Positions 45,450 through 54,069 of a stretch of DNA of 64,000 nt are shown here, piece after piece. A program made the position numbers and the translations under genes. Source of the DNA: Alphaproteobacteria bacterium (GTDB taxonomy: Bacteria > Pseudomonadota > Alphaproteobacteria > Micavibrionales > Micavibrionaceae); contig JAUIIA010000008.1 of NCBI GenBank assembly GCA_030432025.1, positions 1 through 64,000 of the forward strand, read 5' to 3'. The notes beneath the pieces were generated by a model that saw only the letters and a program-made list of their open reading frames with translations, did not search any database and was not told the origin of the DNA. Each line of letters starts with the position of its first letter. Within the stretch, counting starts at the first letter, position 1.

Positions 45450-47924
45450 ATGATAAGATTATACATACCGATATATGCCATTACGTTATTGATCAGCGCG
45501 ACGCTGCTGTTCTCTATCCAGCCGATGTTTTCGAAGATGATCCTGCCGCTTTTGGGCGGGACGCCGCAGGTGTGGAACACGGCTATGCTGTTCTTCCAGA
45601 TATGTCTTCTGGGTGGTTATGCCTATGCACACGGGACGAGTAGGATATTAAGCCCGCGTATTCAGGCAATATTGCATATCATCTTGCTCGGTGTGTTTAT
45701 CGGCGTTCTGCCGTTCGCTATTCCCGAAGGATGGGAGCCACCGGGTGGCGAAGACCCTACATTATGGCAGCTATCCTTGATGGCCATCACTGTCGGCGGT
45801 CCGTTCTTTGTTCTTTCCGGTTCCGCACCGATGATTCAGCGCTGGTTCTCCCGCACTGATCACCCCGATGCCGACAACCCTTACTTCCTGTATGGCGCGA
45901 GTAACCTTGGCTCGATGACGGGTTTGTTAGCCTATCCGGTCATTGTCGAACCGTTGATGACGCTGAATGTGCAGTTTGAATCATGGATGTACGGCTATTT
46001 CGGTCTGATCGTGTTCATGGTTTTATCCACATTGCTGCTGTGGAAGCATGGTGGACAAAAGAAAAGCGAAGCAAAAGCTGAAGGCAAGGCAAAAGAAGAG
46101 AGTAAGACATCCGATGTGACGTGGGGCTTGCGCCTACGCTGGCTTGTACTTGCGTTTCTGCCCTCCTCCCTGATGTTGGGTGTCACAACCTTCATCACTA
46201 CAGACATCGCGTCCGTGCCGTTGCTGTGGATCTTACCGCTCGCAATCTATGTCGGGACATTCATTCTGGTGTTTGCCCGAAAGCCGATTTTCAGCATGGG
46301 TGCGTTGAACAAGCTGTTCGGGATTTTGATGATTGTCATTATCTGTCAGGTGCTCGGTACTTTCTTCGGTGTTGTTAATCCGTTTCTTGTTATTGGCCTG
46401 CATCTTCTGTTGTTCTTTACAGCCGCTATGTTGTGCCACACCGCATTGGCGAATGCCCGCCCCGCAGCAGACAGATTGACCGAGTTTTATTTGCTTATGT
46501 CTGTCGGTGGTGCGTTGGGTGGATTCTTTAACGCGATTATCGCGCCGCAATTCCTCGTTCTTCCGATCGAATATGTGCTCGTACTTATTCTGTGTGTGTT
46601 CGTGCGTTTCAGCGACGACCCAAGCCAAACGGTGAAAGCATCCATAGCCAAAGTGAAAGCCGAATTTAACGCGACAGGTGTTGATGCGTTGTTCCAGCAA
46701 AAGCCATTTTACATCATTACCATCATGATCATCGGGCTGTTTGCCTTTGCCATTCCCAGCATCATTTTGCTGAAGCTTTGCGCCGTGATCCTGATTATTC
46801 CGTTACTCTTTCTCTACAAGGATCGCTGGTTATTCGGGATAAGCATGGCTTATTTATTCGCCCTGTTCCCGATCGGGTTTGAATGGGGACAACACAGCTT
46901 TACCGGTACAATTCACCGTGACCGTAACTTCTTTGGCGTTATGGAAGTTGTGAACACCAAGAACCAAGAGCGCATTTTGATGCATGGTACGACCAACCAT
47001 GGATCGCAGGCTCTTGCGGAGAACCTAAGACTCACGCCTTTGTCCTATTACAGTGAGGAAAGTCCGATCAACGACATGTTCGAGTATTATAACGGTATCG
47101 AACGCGAACAGCATGTCGGCGTTATTGGATTGGGGATTGGTGTTACCGCCTGTTTCACCAAAGAAAACCGTAACTTTGAGTTCTATGAAATTGATGCGGA
47201 TGTCGCCAAAATCGCCGAAAACCCTGAATATTTCACATTCCTGACGGATTGTGGCAGCCCGTATGAGATCATTCTCGGTGACGGTCGCCTGAAGATCGCT
47301 GACAAGCCTGAAGATTACTATGACCTTATTGTCGGCGATGCGTTTAGCTCCGACAATATTCCCGTGCATATCATGACACAGGAAGCGGTTGAGCTTTATA
47401 TCAGTAAGCTTAAACCCGATGGTGCAGTGACATTCAACATCTCCAACAACTATATCGACCTTGAACCCGTAATGACGGAAGCTGCAGAGAAGATCGGTAT
47501 TCCCGCTGTCGGCCATATTTCAAGCGGAGGCACGTTGGGGAATACGGATATACAGTTCTATCCTGCGCACTGGTTCACCATGAGTTATAATGAGGACTTG
47601 ATCGAAAAACTCAAAACTCAAGGATGGTCAGAAGGTATCAAGCGTGACGGCGTCAAAGCCTGGAGTGATCAATACTCCAACATTGTTAGCGTTCTCAACA
47701 ACGAGACGGCCTATATCCGTTACAACCAACAGGACAAGGAAGCGGCTGAGGAAAAGGATGGCCAAGCCGTAACTGAAGATGCCGCCGAAGAAACAGAGGC
47801 CTATGACCTACCCGAGAGCATGGGTGCAGACTTCCCAAGTGATGCGGGCGAAAGCGAAAGTGCTCCGGAAGAAACACAAATAGATGAAAACGGCTTACCT
47901 GAAGTCAGCGTCGACGAGCTGTAA
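45450..47924 (+). CDS. fused membrane/spermidine-synthase-like methyltransferase-fold protein
   Basis: 824 residues. Roughly 14 TM helices to about 490 (opening YIPIYAITLLISATLLFSIQ, with SKMILPLLGG), then a soluble Rossmann domain (about 540-760) with VGVIGLGIGVTACF, FYEIDADVAKIAENP, and VGDAFSSDNIPVH. This fusion is widespread in Proteobacteria; a polyamine product is not established. The last ~70 residues are acidic and low-complexity. Ends 14 bp from the converging prfC stop. Confidence 0.85.
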   Translation: MIRLYIPIYAITLLISATLLFSIQPMFSKMILPLLGGTPQVWNTAMLFFQICLLGGYAYAHGTSRILSPRIQAILHIILLGVFIGVLPFAIPEGWEPPGGEDPTLWQLSLMAITVGGPFFVLSGSAPMIQRWFSRTDHPDADNPYFLYGASNLGSMTGLLAYPVIVEPLMTLNVQFESWMYGYFGLIVFMVLSTLLLWKHGGQKKSEAKAEGKAKEESKTSDVTWGLRLRWLVLAFLPSSLMLGVTTFITTDIASVPLLWILPLAIYVGTFILVFARKPIFSMGALNKLFGILMIVIICQVLGTFFGVVNPFLVIGLHLLLFFTAAMLCHTALANARPAADRLTEFYLLMSVGGALGGFFNAIIAPQFLVLPIEYVLVLILCVFVRFSDDPSQTVKASIAKVKAEFNATGVDALFQQKPFYIITIMIIGLFAFAIPSIILLKLCAVILIIPLLFLYKDRWLFGISMAYLFALFPIGFEWGQHSFTGTIHRDRNFFGVMEVVNTKNQERILMHGTTNHGSQALAENLRLTPLSYYSEESPINDMFEYYNGIEREQHVGVIGLGIGVTACFTKENRNFEFYEIDADVAKIAENPEYFTFLTDCGSPYEIILGDGRLKIADKPEDYYDLIVGDAFSSDNIPVHIMTQEAVELYISKLKPDGAVTFNISNNYIDLEPVMTEAAEKIGIPAVGHISSGGTLGNTDIQFYPAHWFTMSYNEDLIEKLKTQGWSEGIKRDGVKAWSDQYSNIVSVLNNETAYIRYNQQDKEAAEEKDGQAVTEDAAEETEAYDLPESMGADFPSDAGESESAPEETQIDENGLPEVSVDEL

Positions 47925-47938
47925 AACAGCCTTAGAGC

Positions 47939-49507
47939 TTACTTAGTCGCTTTAAATTCTATGTCAGGGTGCTTTGTTTGTGCGTCATCCAGATGCCATG
48001 CGTTACGGGCAAGGAACACCGGATCACCGTCATGATCATTGGCAATCGCACTTTGGTTTGTATCCGTGAATTGCTTCAGCTTGGCCGAATCCCCTTCAAC
48101 CCAACGTGCGGTGTACAGCTCGGTTTGCTCGAACTTCACAGGGATCTCATATTCACTACGGATACGGTCTTTCAAAACATCAAACTGCAACGCACCCACA
48201 ACACCAACAATGTAATCGGGGCTATGAGTCGGTTTAAAGACGCGTGCAGCGCCTTCCTCCGCCAATTGTTCCAACGCTTTGCCTAAATGCTTGGCTTTTA
48301 GCGGGTCCTCGGGACGCGCGCGCTGCATCAATTCAGGTGCGAAGCTCGGGATATCAGTGAAGACAAGATCCTCACCTTCGGTCAGTGCATCACCGATGCG
48401 TAAACCGCCATAGTTCGGCAAGCCGATAATGTCACCGGGATATGCTTCCTCCGCCATCTCACGGTCCTGCGCAAGGAAAAGCTGCGGTGAGTGGATGACT
48501 TGCATTTTGCCCGAACGTACATGTTTCAGTTTCATGCCGCGCTTGAATTTGCCCGAACAGATACGCGCAAACGCCATACGGTCGCGGTGCTTCGGGTCCA
48601 TATTAGCCTGAATTTTAAACACGAATGCGGTGACCTTGTTTTCGGTCGGCTCGATCATGCGGCTTTCGGTTTTTTGCGAGCGCGGATGCGGTGCGTATTT
48701 ACCAATACCGTGCAGCATTTCACGAACACCAAAATTGTTCACGGCAGAACCGAAAAAGACGGGCGTCATTGTACCGTCCAGAAAGGCTTGCTCATCAAAT
48801 TCAGGACAAAGGCCGCGGACCATCTCTACATCTTCACGTAGCTTGGCGAGTTCGGTCTCGTTCAAAAACTCAGAAAGCTTTGGGTCCTCAAGACCGTCCA
48901 CCTTGATCCCCTCCTCCAGCTTTTCACCTTTGCTGCGGCCGAAAAGGACCAGCTGGTCATTCATTAAATCGTAGCAGCCCTTGAAGTCACGCCCCATACC
49001 GATGGGCCAACTAGCCGGTGTTACATCCAATGCGAGACTTTGTTCGATCTCGTCAAGAAGGTCGAACGGGTCCTGCCCGTCACGGTCGAGTTTGTTGATA
49101 AATGTGATGATCGGCATATCACGCAGGCGGCACACCTCGAACAGCTTCTTGGTCTGCGTCTCGATACCCTTTGCGCTATCGAGAACCATAATCGCGGAAT
49201 CAACGGCCGTAAGAACACGGTAAGTATCTTCGGAGAAATCTTCGTGACCCGGTGTATCCAGCAAGTTGTAGGTGATACCGCTATTTTCGAATGTCATGAC
49301 GGAGGATGCGACGGAGATACCGCGTTCCTGCTCGACCTTCATCCAGTCAGAGCGCGCACGACGACGTTCACCCTTGGCCTTAACCGCGCCAGCAGCCTCA
49401 ATCGCGCCACCGAAAAGCAACAGCTTTTCCGTCAATGTGGTTTTACCCGCATCGGGATGCGAAATGATGGCGAAGGTCCGCCGTTTTTCAACGATATCTT
49501 TTAACAT
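47939..49507 (-). CDS. prfC: peptide chain release factor RF-3
   Basis: 522 residues, GTPase that recycles RF1/RF2. G1 SHPDAGKTT (16-24), switch region ERGISVASSV, G3 DTPGHEDFSEDT, G4 NKLDRDGQDP. Length normal. First gene in a minus-strand run that may start from fur or before; 7 bp separate it from the upstream gene. Confidence 0.95.
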   Translation of the reverse strand: MLKDIVEKRRTFAIISHPDAGKTTLTEKLLLFGGAIEAAGAVKAKGERRRARSDWMKVEQERGISVASSVMTFENSGITYNLLDTPGHEDFSEDTYRVLTAVDSAIMVLDSAKGIETQTKKLFEVCRLRDMPIITFINKLDRDGQDPFDLLDEIEQSLALDVTPASWPIGMGRDFKGCYDLMNDQLVLFGRSKGEKLEEGIKVDGLEDPKLSEFLNETELAKLREDVEMVRGLCPEFDEQAFLDGTMTPVFFGSAVNNFGVREMLHGIGKYAPHPRSQKTESRMIEPTENKVTAFVFKIQANMDPKHRDRMAFARICSGKFKRGMKLKHVRSGKMQVIHSPQLFLAQDREMAEEAYPGDIIGLPNYGGLRIGDALTEGEDLVFTDIPSFAPELMQRARPEDPLKAKHLGKALEQLAEEGAARVFKPTHSPDYIVGVVGALQFDVLKDRIRSEYEIPVKFEQTELYTARWVEGDSAKLKQFTDTNQSAIANDHDGDPVFLARNAWHLDDAQTKHPDIEFKATK

Positions 49508-49514
49508 GGAGGCG

Positions 49515-50444
49515 TTATAGCGGCTTTATGACGAGTTGATCAACATCAATAAAGTCGGCGCTTAAATCCTCAAGAATAAGCGGCTCATCCGAAGGGACTT
49601 CAAATGTAACAGAATTCCCGTCTACGACCGGATCGATATTCGCGGTCATAATGGATTCGTCATATGGTTTTGTGAGGGTAAGGGTCACAACCGCAGGGTC
49701 GGTGAAGTAAATCTGGCGCTCGACCTGATCACCGTGCTTTTGCCCGATATAATTCAGGTACGGAGTCAGTTGCAGCGCAGACGCGGATTCGGCAACGTCC
49801 TCTGCACTTCCATCAAGTTCACCCAAAACGATAGGCTCCTGAAACACAGGTGCTGCAATATGTACGTATACGGGGTGCCCTGGTGGTGCCATCATCACGT
49901 GAGCGAAGTCCTTGTAAAAACTATTGTCGGCGCCCTCAGCCAGTTCAACGAAATAATCCTCATAGTTACCGCCACCCGACATAACAAAGCGCGCAGCATA
50001 TGGGCCAATTATAGCTTGAGACTGTTTATGAACAACAATGACACCAAGATGCGGGTCGAGGTGCTTAAAAATACTGTTCTCCATTTTCGCGACAACGATC
50101 TTCTTTTCACCCTTTGGCGCGATGACCGTCCAGGCTTCGGTATCAATCGATTGAGCCGTCAGCAACTTAATCAGATCATCAATGGCTTCGTCTTCGTATG
50201 ATCCCTTATATTTTTCAAAAACCTGCAATGTGGCCGCTTTCAATGTCTCATCAATTGAGGCTTCTTTTTGCGACTCGGTAAACGCACTGATTTCTTCGTC
50301 GGTAAACGGCTCGGGTGCAGCTTCCGAGACAATCATGGCAGAGGATTTGACGGAGGGCTTATCGGCCTTTTTCGAATAGTAATAAGCGCCGGCTGCGGCA
50401 GCGGCGACAAGTACAAGAACAATGATCGGCGTTTTGTTTTTCAT
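49515..50444 (-). CDS. membrane-anchored protein of unknown function
   Basis: 309 residues: uncleaved N-terminal TM anchor (about 5-23, rich in Ala) and then an acidic periplasmic domain. Residues about 105-185 (IVVAKMENSIFKHLD, then VVHKQSQAIIGPYAARFVMSG) look globular. No family recognised. It sits between the DUF1491 gene (5 bp) and prfC (7 bp). Confidence 0.6.
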   Translation of the reverse strand: MKNKTPIIVLVLVAAAAAGAYYYSKKADKPSVKSSAMIVSEAAPEPFTDEEISAFTESQKEASIDETLKAATLQVFEKYKGSYEDEAIDDLIKLLTAQSIDTEAWTVIAPKGEKKIVVAKMENSIFKHLDPHLGVIVVHKQSQAIIGPYAARFVMSGGGNYEDYFVELAEGADNSFYKDFAHVMMAPPGHPVYVHIAAPVFQEPIVLGELDGSAEDVAESASALQLTPYLNYIGQKHGDQVERQIYFTDPAVVTLTLTKPYDESIMTANIDPVVDGNSVTFEVPSDEPLILEDLSADFIDVDQLVIKPL

Positions 50445-50448
50445 GGAT

Positions 50449-50787
50449 TTAGCTTACACCCTCTTCGAAGGGATTGACCAGCCCTTCATCTTCGATTTCC
50501 AGAGCCCAAAGGTCGGGGTCACGTTGAATTGCCCTTTCAATATATGCATCGGCATCTTTTTCCTCAACGACCTCTTCCTCCAGCGCATGCGTCCAGACGA
50601 GTTTGTCCTCCATAAAGTCGCGCTCCTGTATCAGCAAGCGGACCTTACCGTTCAATGCATTGATTTTTAGAAGCAGTAGACCGGAGGAATGATTACCTTT
50701 TTGGATGAAGTAATAAGGCACTGCATTTTGCGTCATCGTCGCAAGATGCGCATCCACATACAGGCCTGTAGGCAAGGAGCTTCCCAT
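50449..50787 (-). CDS. DUF1491 family protein
   Basis: 112 residues matching the alphaproteobacterial DUF1491 layout: LPTGLYVDAHLATMTQNAVP, then FIQKGNHSSGLLLLKINAL, and the end AIQRDPDLWALEIEDEG. Role unknown. In many Alphaproteobacteria it lies near peptidoglycan or fur-type genes. Confidence 0.8.
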   Translation of the reverse strand: MGSSLPTGLYVDAHLATMTQNAVPYYFIQKGNHSSGLLLLKINALNGKVRLLIQERDFMEDKLVWTHALEEEVVEEKDADAYIERAIQRDPDLWALEIEDEGLVNPFEEGVS

Positions 50788-50792
50788 ACCGG

Positions 50793-50924
50793 TTAATGAA
50801 CGTGCTGATCCGCGATCCAGCGTTCAACCGTCAAGTTCGCATGATCCGGCGAATCTTCGGGGTGGTGGTGGCGATATACGCGCTGAGCGGCCTGCAAAGC
50901 TACATGGTGCGGTTCGTCGCTCAT
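50793..50924 (-). CDS. small conserved alphaproteobacterial protein
   Basis: 43 residues from MSDEPHH; the core ALQAAQRVYRHHHPEDS and LTVERWIA is a pattern I associate with short alphaproteobacterial proteins of unknown role. Other in-frame ATGs at 50942 and 51011 would give 49 or 72 residues; the extra sequence is Cys/Pro-rich and unlike the core. No SD decides between them. It follows fur and precedes the DUF1491 gene by 5 bp. Confidence 0.5.
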   Translation of the reverse strand: MSDEPHHVALQAAQRVYRHHHPEDSPDHANLTVERWIADQHVH

Positions 50925-51035
50925 GGATTTGTATGTACGCATAACAGCGCCGTAGCAGCGGCAATCGGCAGGCTGTCTGACATTTCCTTCAGTAGGGAGA
51001 TTACAAGGCATTACGCAATTTTTATCATCTAGGGG

Positions 51036-51437
51036 TTATCTGATTTTCTTACCGTAGAGCTCGAGGCGGTGATCCACCAGATCATAGCCGAGTTCACGGG
51101 CAATTTTGACTTTCAGCTCTTCGAGTTCTTCGTTCTGGAATTCAATCACTTCACCGGTTTCAAGATCAACGAGGTGGTGATGGTGGTCCCAATTTACTTC
51201 GTAACGGGAATAACCTTCCTGAAACTCGTGACGAATAACGAGGTCGAGTTCATCCAGCAAATTCAGAGTTCTGTACACGGTGGCGATACTGATAGACTTA
51301 TCAATGTCTTTAGCACGCTCGTAAACATCTTCAACAGATGGGTGATCTTCTGATGTATCCAGAACCTGTAGAATGACACGGCGCTGATCCGTCATTTTCA
51401 ATCCCGCTGCAGCACATTTAGTTTCCAATTCAGACAT
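51036..51437 (-). CDS. fur: Fur family transcriptional regulator
   Basis: 133 residues. Winged-helix N-terminus (MTDQRRVILQVLDTSEDHP, then SIATVYRTLNLL) and the metal-binding HHHHLVD motif (about 92-98). The C-terminal CxxC pairs of E. coli Fur are missing, as in many alphaproteobacterial Fur/Mur proteins. It may sense iron or manganese. Irr identity is less likely because the N-terminal Irr pattern is absent. The suf cluster is 6 kb away. Confidence 0.88.
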   Translation of the reverse strand: MSELETKCAAAGLKMTDQRRVILQVLDTSEDHPSVEDVYERAKDIDKSISIATVYRTLNLLDELDLVIRHEFQEGYSRYEVNWDHHHHLVDLETGEVIEFQNEELEELKVKIARELGYDLVDHRLELYGKKIR

Positions 51438-51503
51438 AGAAAGCCTCTTTATGTAGATATAATTCGGGTAAAAATACGACGTTCGGGATTAAAGAGCAAG
51501 CTC

Positions 51504-53066
51504 TCAGTGCGCTTCCACAGAGGCTGCCTCTTCTGCCTCTGCCTTCTTGCGCGGAATAATGCGATATGACGGGAAGTTCACGCAAACGGTTGTACCTTTA
51601 TTGATCTCGGAATCAAGCCTCAGCGTACCGTCATGCAGATCAACCATGGCTTTAGCAAGCGGCAAACCTAGTCCGGTTCCTTGATAAAGCGCGTTTTCGG
51701 CTTTGTCGGAGACTTGCCCAAAAGGCTCCATCGCCTGATCGATTTTATCTTTCGGAATGCCTACACCTTCGTCGATAACCTTAATTTGCAAGCGGCCATC
51801 ATCGATTACATAAGCGGATACGCTGACGGTATCGCCGCTTCTGGAAAACTTAACAGCATTTGTTACCAGATTAATTAGGACCTGTCGGATAAGACGGCCG
51901 TCACCTTGGAGGTTAGGCAAAACATCGGATACGTCCGATTTGAGCGACACGTCGCTACCGAAGGCGCGAGAGCCCATCATACGCATAACGGAGGCAATCA
52001 ATTCGGGAAGTGCGACTTCGCCCTCATCCATCTCGATACGACCGGCCTCGATTTTCGACATATCAAGAACTTCGTTGATGATCTCCAGCAAATGCTGCGC
52101 ACTTCCGTGCACATCGTTCAGATATTCGAGATATTTATCATGCCCCAGCGGGCCGAATGTTTCCTTGATCATCATTTCCGAAAAACCAATGATGGCGTTC
52201 ATAGGCGTACGGAGTTCGTGGCTCATATTTGCAAGGAATACTGATTTCGCACGGTTGGCCGCATCAGCTTGGTCTTTAGCCATGCGCAAAGACTGTTCCA
52301 TTTGCTTACGCAGCGTGATGTCCATGATCGTGGTGACCTGAAAGCGGCGCTTCTGGCTCAGCTCCAACGTTGCCGTCGTGAACAGCGCGTTAGCGACGCT
52401 GCCGTCCTTACGGATGAGCTTCATTTCGCCTGAAGACCTGATCCCTGAACGGATAAATTCCTCATGGTTACGTTTAGCAAGCTCGCGTTCATCCGGTGTT
52501 GTCAGTCCGACAAATTCAGCATTGATCAATTCGTCACGCGACCAGCCAAATGTGCGGATAAAGCTGTCATTCACACGCACGATGCGGCCGTTAAAGTCCG
52601 TCACGACAATCCCTACCTCGCTCACCTCAAAGATAGAGGTCAGAAGCAAAATCGCATCATCACGTTCGCGCTGTACGATTGACTGGTCAGCAACATCAAG
52701 CTGACCAATAACATCCAGATAGATGCTGTCATCATCTTCGTCGTGGATCGGGCTGATGTAAAAGCCATAAACACGTACCTTACCCGGTACACCGGGTAGC
52801 GCAGATATCGTTACGGATCGTTCTTTAGAAAGGCAGACTTCGAATGATTGCTCGAAGTGCAGTGTATTTTCGGAATCCATGAAGTCGGCAATCGGCTTAT
52901 CTACGACCTGATCCTTGCTGAGGTCAAAATAACCCAGCGCCAGCTTGTTAGCCGCCACCACTACATACTGGTCACCCTTTTTTTTGCCTTTCGTTTTTTG
53001 AACGACAAAACGGGGAATTTGCATGTCATCGAAGAACGTTTCGAAGATTTTACCTTTAGCTGTCAT
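51504..53066 (-). CDS. PAS-domain sensor histidine kinase (PleC/DivJ-like type)
   Basis: 520 residues without a clear TM helix: N-terminal PAS-like domain (about 1-125), canonical PAS (about 135-250; GIVVTDFNGRIVRVND), HisKA with phospho-His in MSHELRTPMNAIIGF (about 283-297), HATPase with N box NLVTNAVKFS, G1 DEGVGIPKD and G2 GTGLGLPLAK. The DHp sequence FSEMMIKETFGPLG is the alphaproteobacterial DivJ/PleC/CckA-like type. No response regulator is adjacent. Starts 13 bp after the GGDEF-like gene, so co-transcribed with it. Confidence 0.9.
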   Translation of the reverse strand: MTAKGKIFETFFDDMQIPRFVVQKTKGKKKGDQYVVVAANKLALGYFDLSKDQVVDKPIADFMDSENTLHFEQSFEVCLSKERSVTISALPGVPGKVRVYGFYISPIHDEDDDSIYLDVIGQLDVADQSIVQRERDDAILLLTSIFEVSEVGIVVTDFNGRIVRVNDSFIRTFGWSRDELINAEFVGLTTPDERELAKRNHEEFIRSGIRSSGEMKLIRKDGSVANALFTTATLELSQKRRFQVTTIMDITLRKQMEQSLRMAKDQADAANRAKSVFLANMSHELRTPMNAIIGFSEMMIKETFGPLGHDKYLEYLNDVHGSAQHLLEIINEVLDMSKIEAGRIEMDEGEVALPELIASVMRMMGSRAFGSDVSLKSDVSDVLPNLQGDGRLIRQVLINLVTNAVKFSRSGDTVSVSAYVIDDGRLQIKVIDEGVGIPKDKIDQAMEPFGQVSDKAENALYQGTGLGLPLAKAMVDLHDGTLRLDSEINKGTTVCVNFPSYRIIPRKKAEAEEAASVEAH

Positions 53067-53079
53067 CTATCGGGAGCCT

Positions 53080-53973
53080 TTACTCCTGTTCCTTACCATC
53101 GCTCTTCATAAAACGTTCCAAAGGACTCATTTCCTGATAAGCCAAAACAGAGCCTTCATCCTTGATCTGTTTATCCAGATCAACATAGAGGTTATCTATC
53201 AAGTCGTCGACATCATCACCCGGTAAAGGGGCAGCAACGCAGCATGACAGAGTAACCAGCTTTTCCTGATCGCCCAGTTTCACTTTCAGTTCGGCACTCT
53301 CCATAAGATCACGTAGACGCTCCAGACCTTTTTGCCCACCGACAAGGTCGGATTGTTTGAGACACATGATGAAATGATCGCGACTGACACGGAAAGCCTC
53401 GTCATATGAACGCAAGCTTTTCAGGACCATATCGGAAACGCCCTTAATGACCTTCTCCGCCTCTTCCTCGTTTGTACCCTTCGCAATGGCGTCAAAGTTG
53501 TCAATACGAGCCAGACCAAGGCAAAACGGGAAACCTTCACGCGATAAACGTTCCATTTCGATAGCCAGTTCGCGATGAAGCACGGCTTTGTTTTTCAGCC
53601 CCGTCATCACATCCAGTCCCCATTGCTCCAACAAAACGGACTGACAGAAGGTCTGCACTTCATTCATGAAGACGACATATTCAGATAAAAACGTATCCAG
53701 CTGTTTGTCAGCATCCTGATTAACGACCATAGACATGGACACCAGGACTTGATGCTTTTGTTTGAGTAACTCGGATTTGGCGGCGTAGCGACCATCAAGG
53801 TCGATATCTTTAAGAGAGAGCCCTTTGAGCCATTCAATCATTTTCTGCGGCGCGTCAGGCTTCCCCCCCTGAAGCATCAGGCTTTTAATAACCGCCGTAT
53901 GCCACTGGGTGTATTCCTCAAGAAATTCTCCGAGGATATTGAGTTTTGCGTCGAGTGAGTAATGTATAGCCAT
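53080..53973 (-). CDS. degenerate GGDEF-domain protein, candidate c-di-GMP sensor
   Basis: 297 residues. Residues 1-130 are an all-helical N-terminal domain. GGDEF fold starts at about 134 (LDVMTGLKNKAVLHRELA). The catalytic GGDEF is replaced by SRDHF (RVSRDHFIMC), so cyclase activity is unlikely. The inhibitory-site motif RxxD is kept as RSYD, five residues before that place, as in canonical proteins. This suggests ligand binding without catalysis. It is the first gene of a two-gene unit with the histidine kinase. Confidence 0.75.
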   Translation of the reverse strand: MAIHYSLDAKLNILGEFLEEYTQWHTAVIKSLMLQGGKPDAPQKMIEWLKGLSLKDIDLDGRYAAKSELLKQKHQVLVSMSMVVNQDADKQLDTFLSEYVVFMNEVQTFCQSVLLEQWGLDVMTGLKNKAVLHRELAIEMERLSREGFPFCLGLARIDNFDAIAKGTNEEEAEKVIKGVSDMVLKSLRSYDEAFRVSRDHFIMCLKQSDLVGGQKGLERLRDLMESAELKVKLGDQEKLVTLSCCVAAPLPGDDVDDLIDNLYVDLDKQIKDEGSVLAYQEMSPLERFMKSDGKEQE

Positions 53974-54069
53974 GAGAATCCAAATTTATTAATGCTAATA
54001 AACTATACCTTAAAGCTTAACGAAAAGTGAGTAAAAAGGCTTTAAAAAACAAGACTTAAGGGAGAGTTT

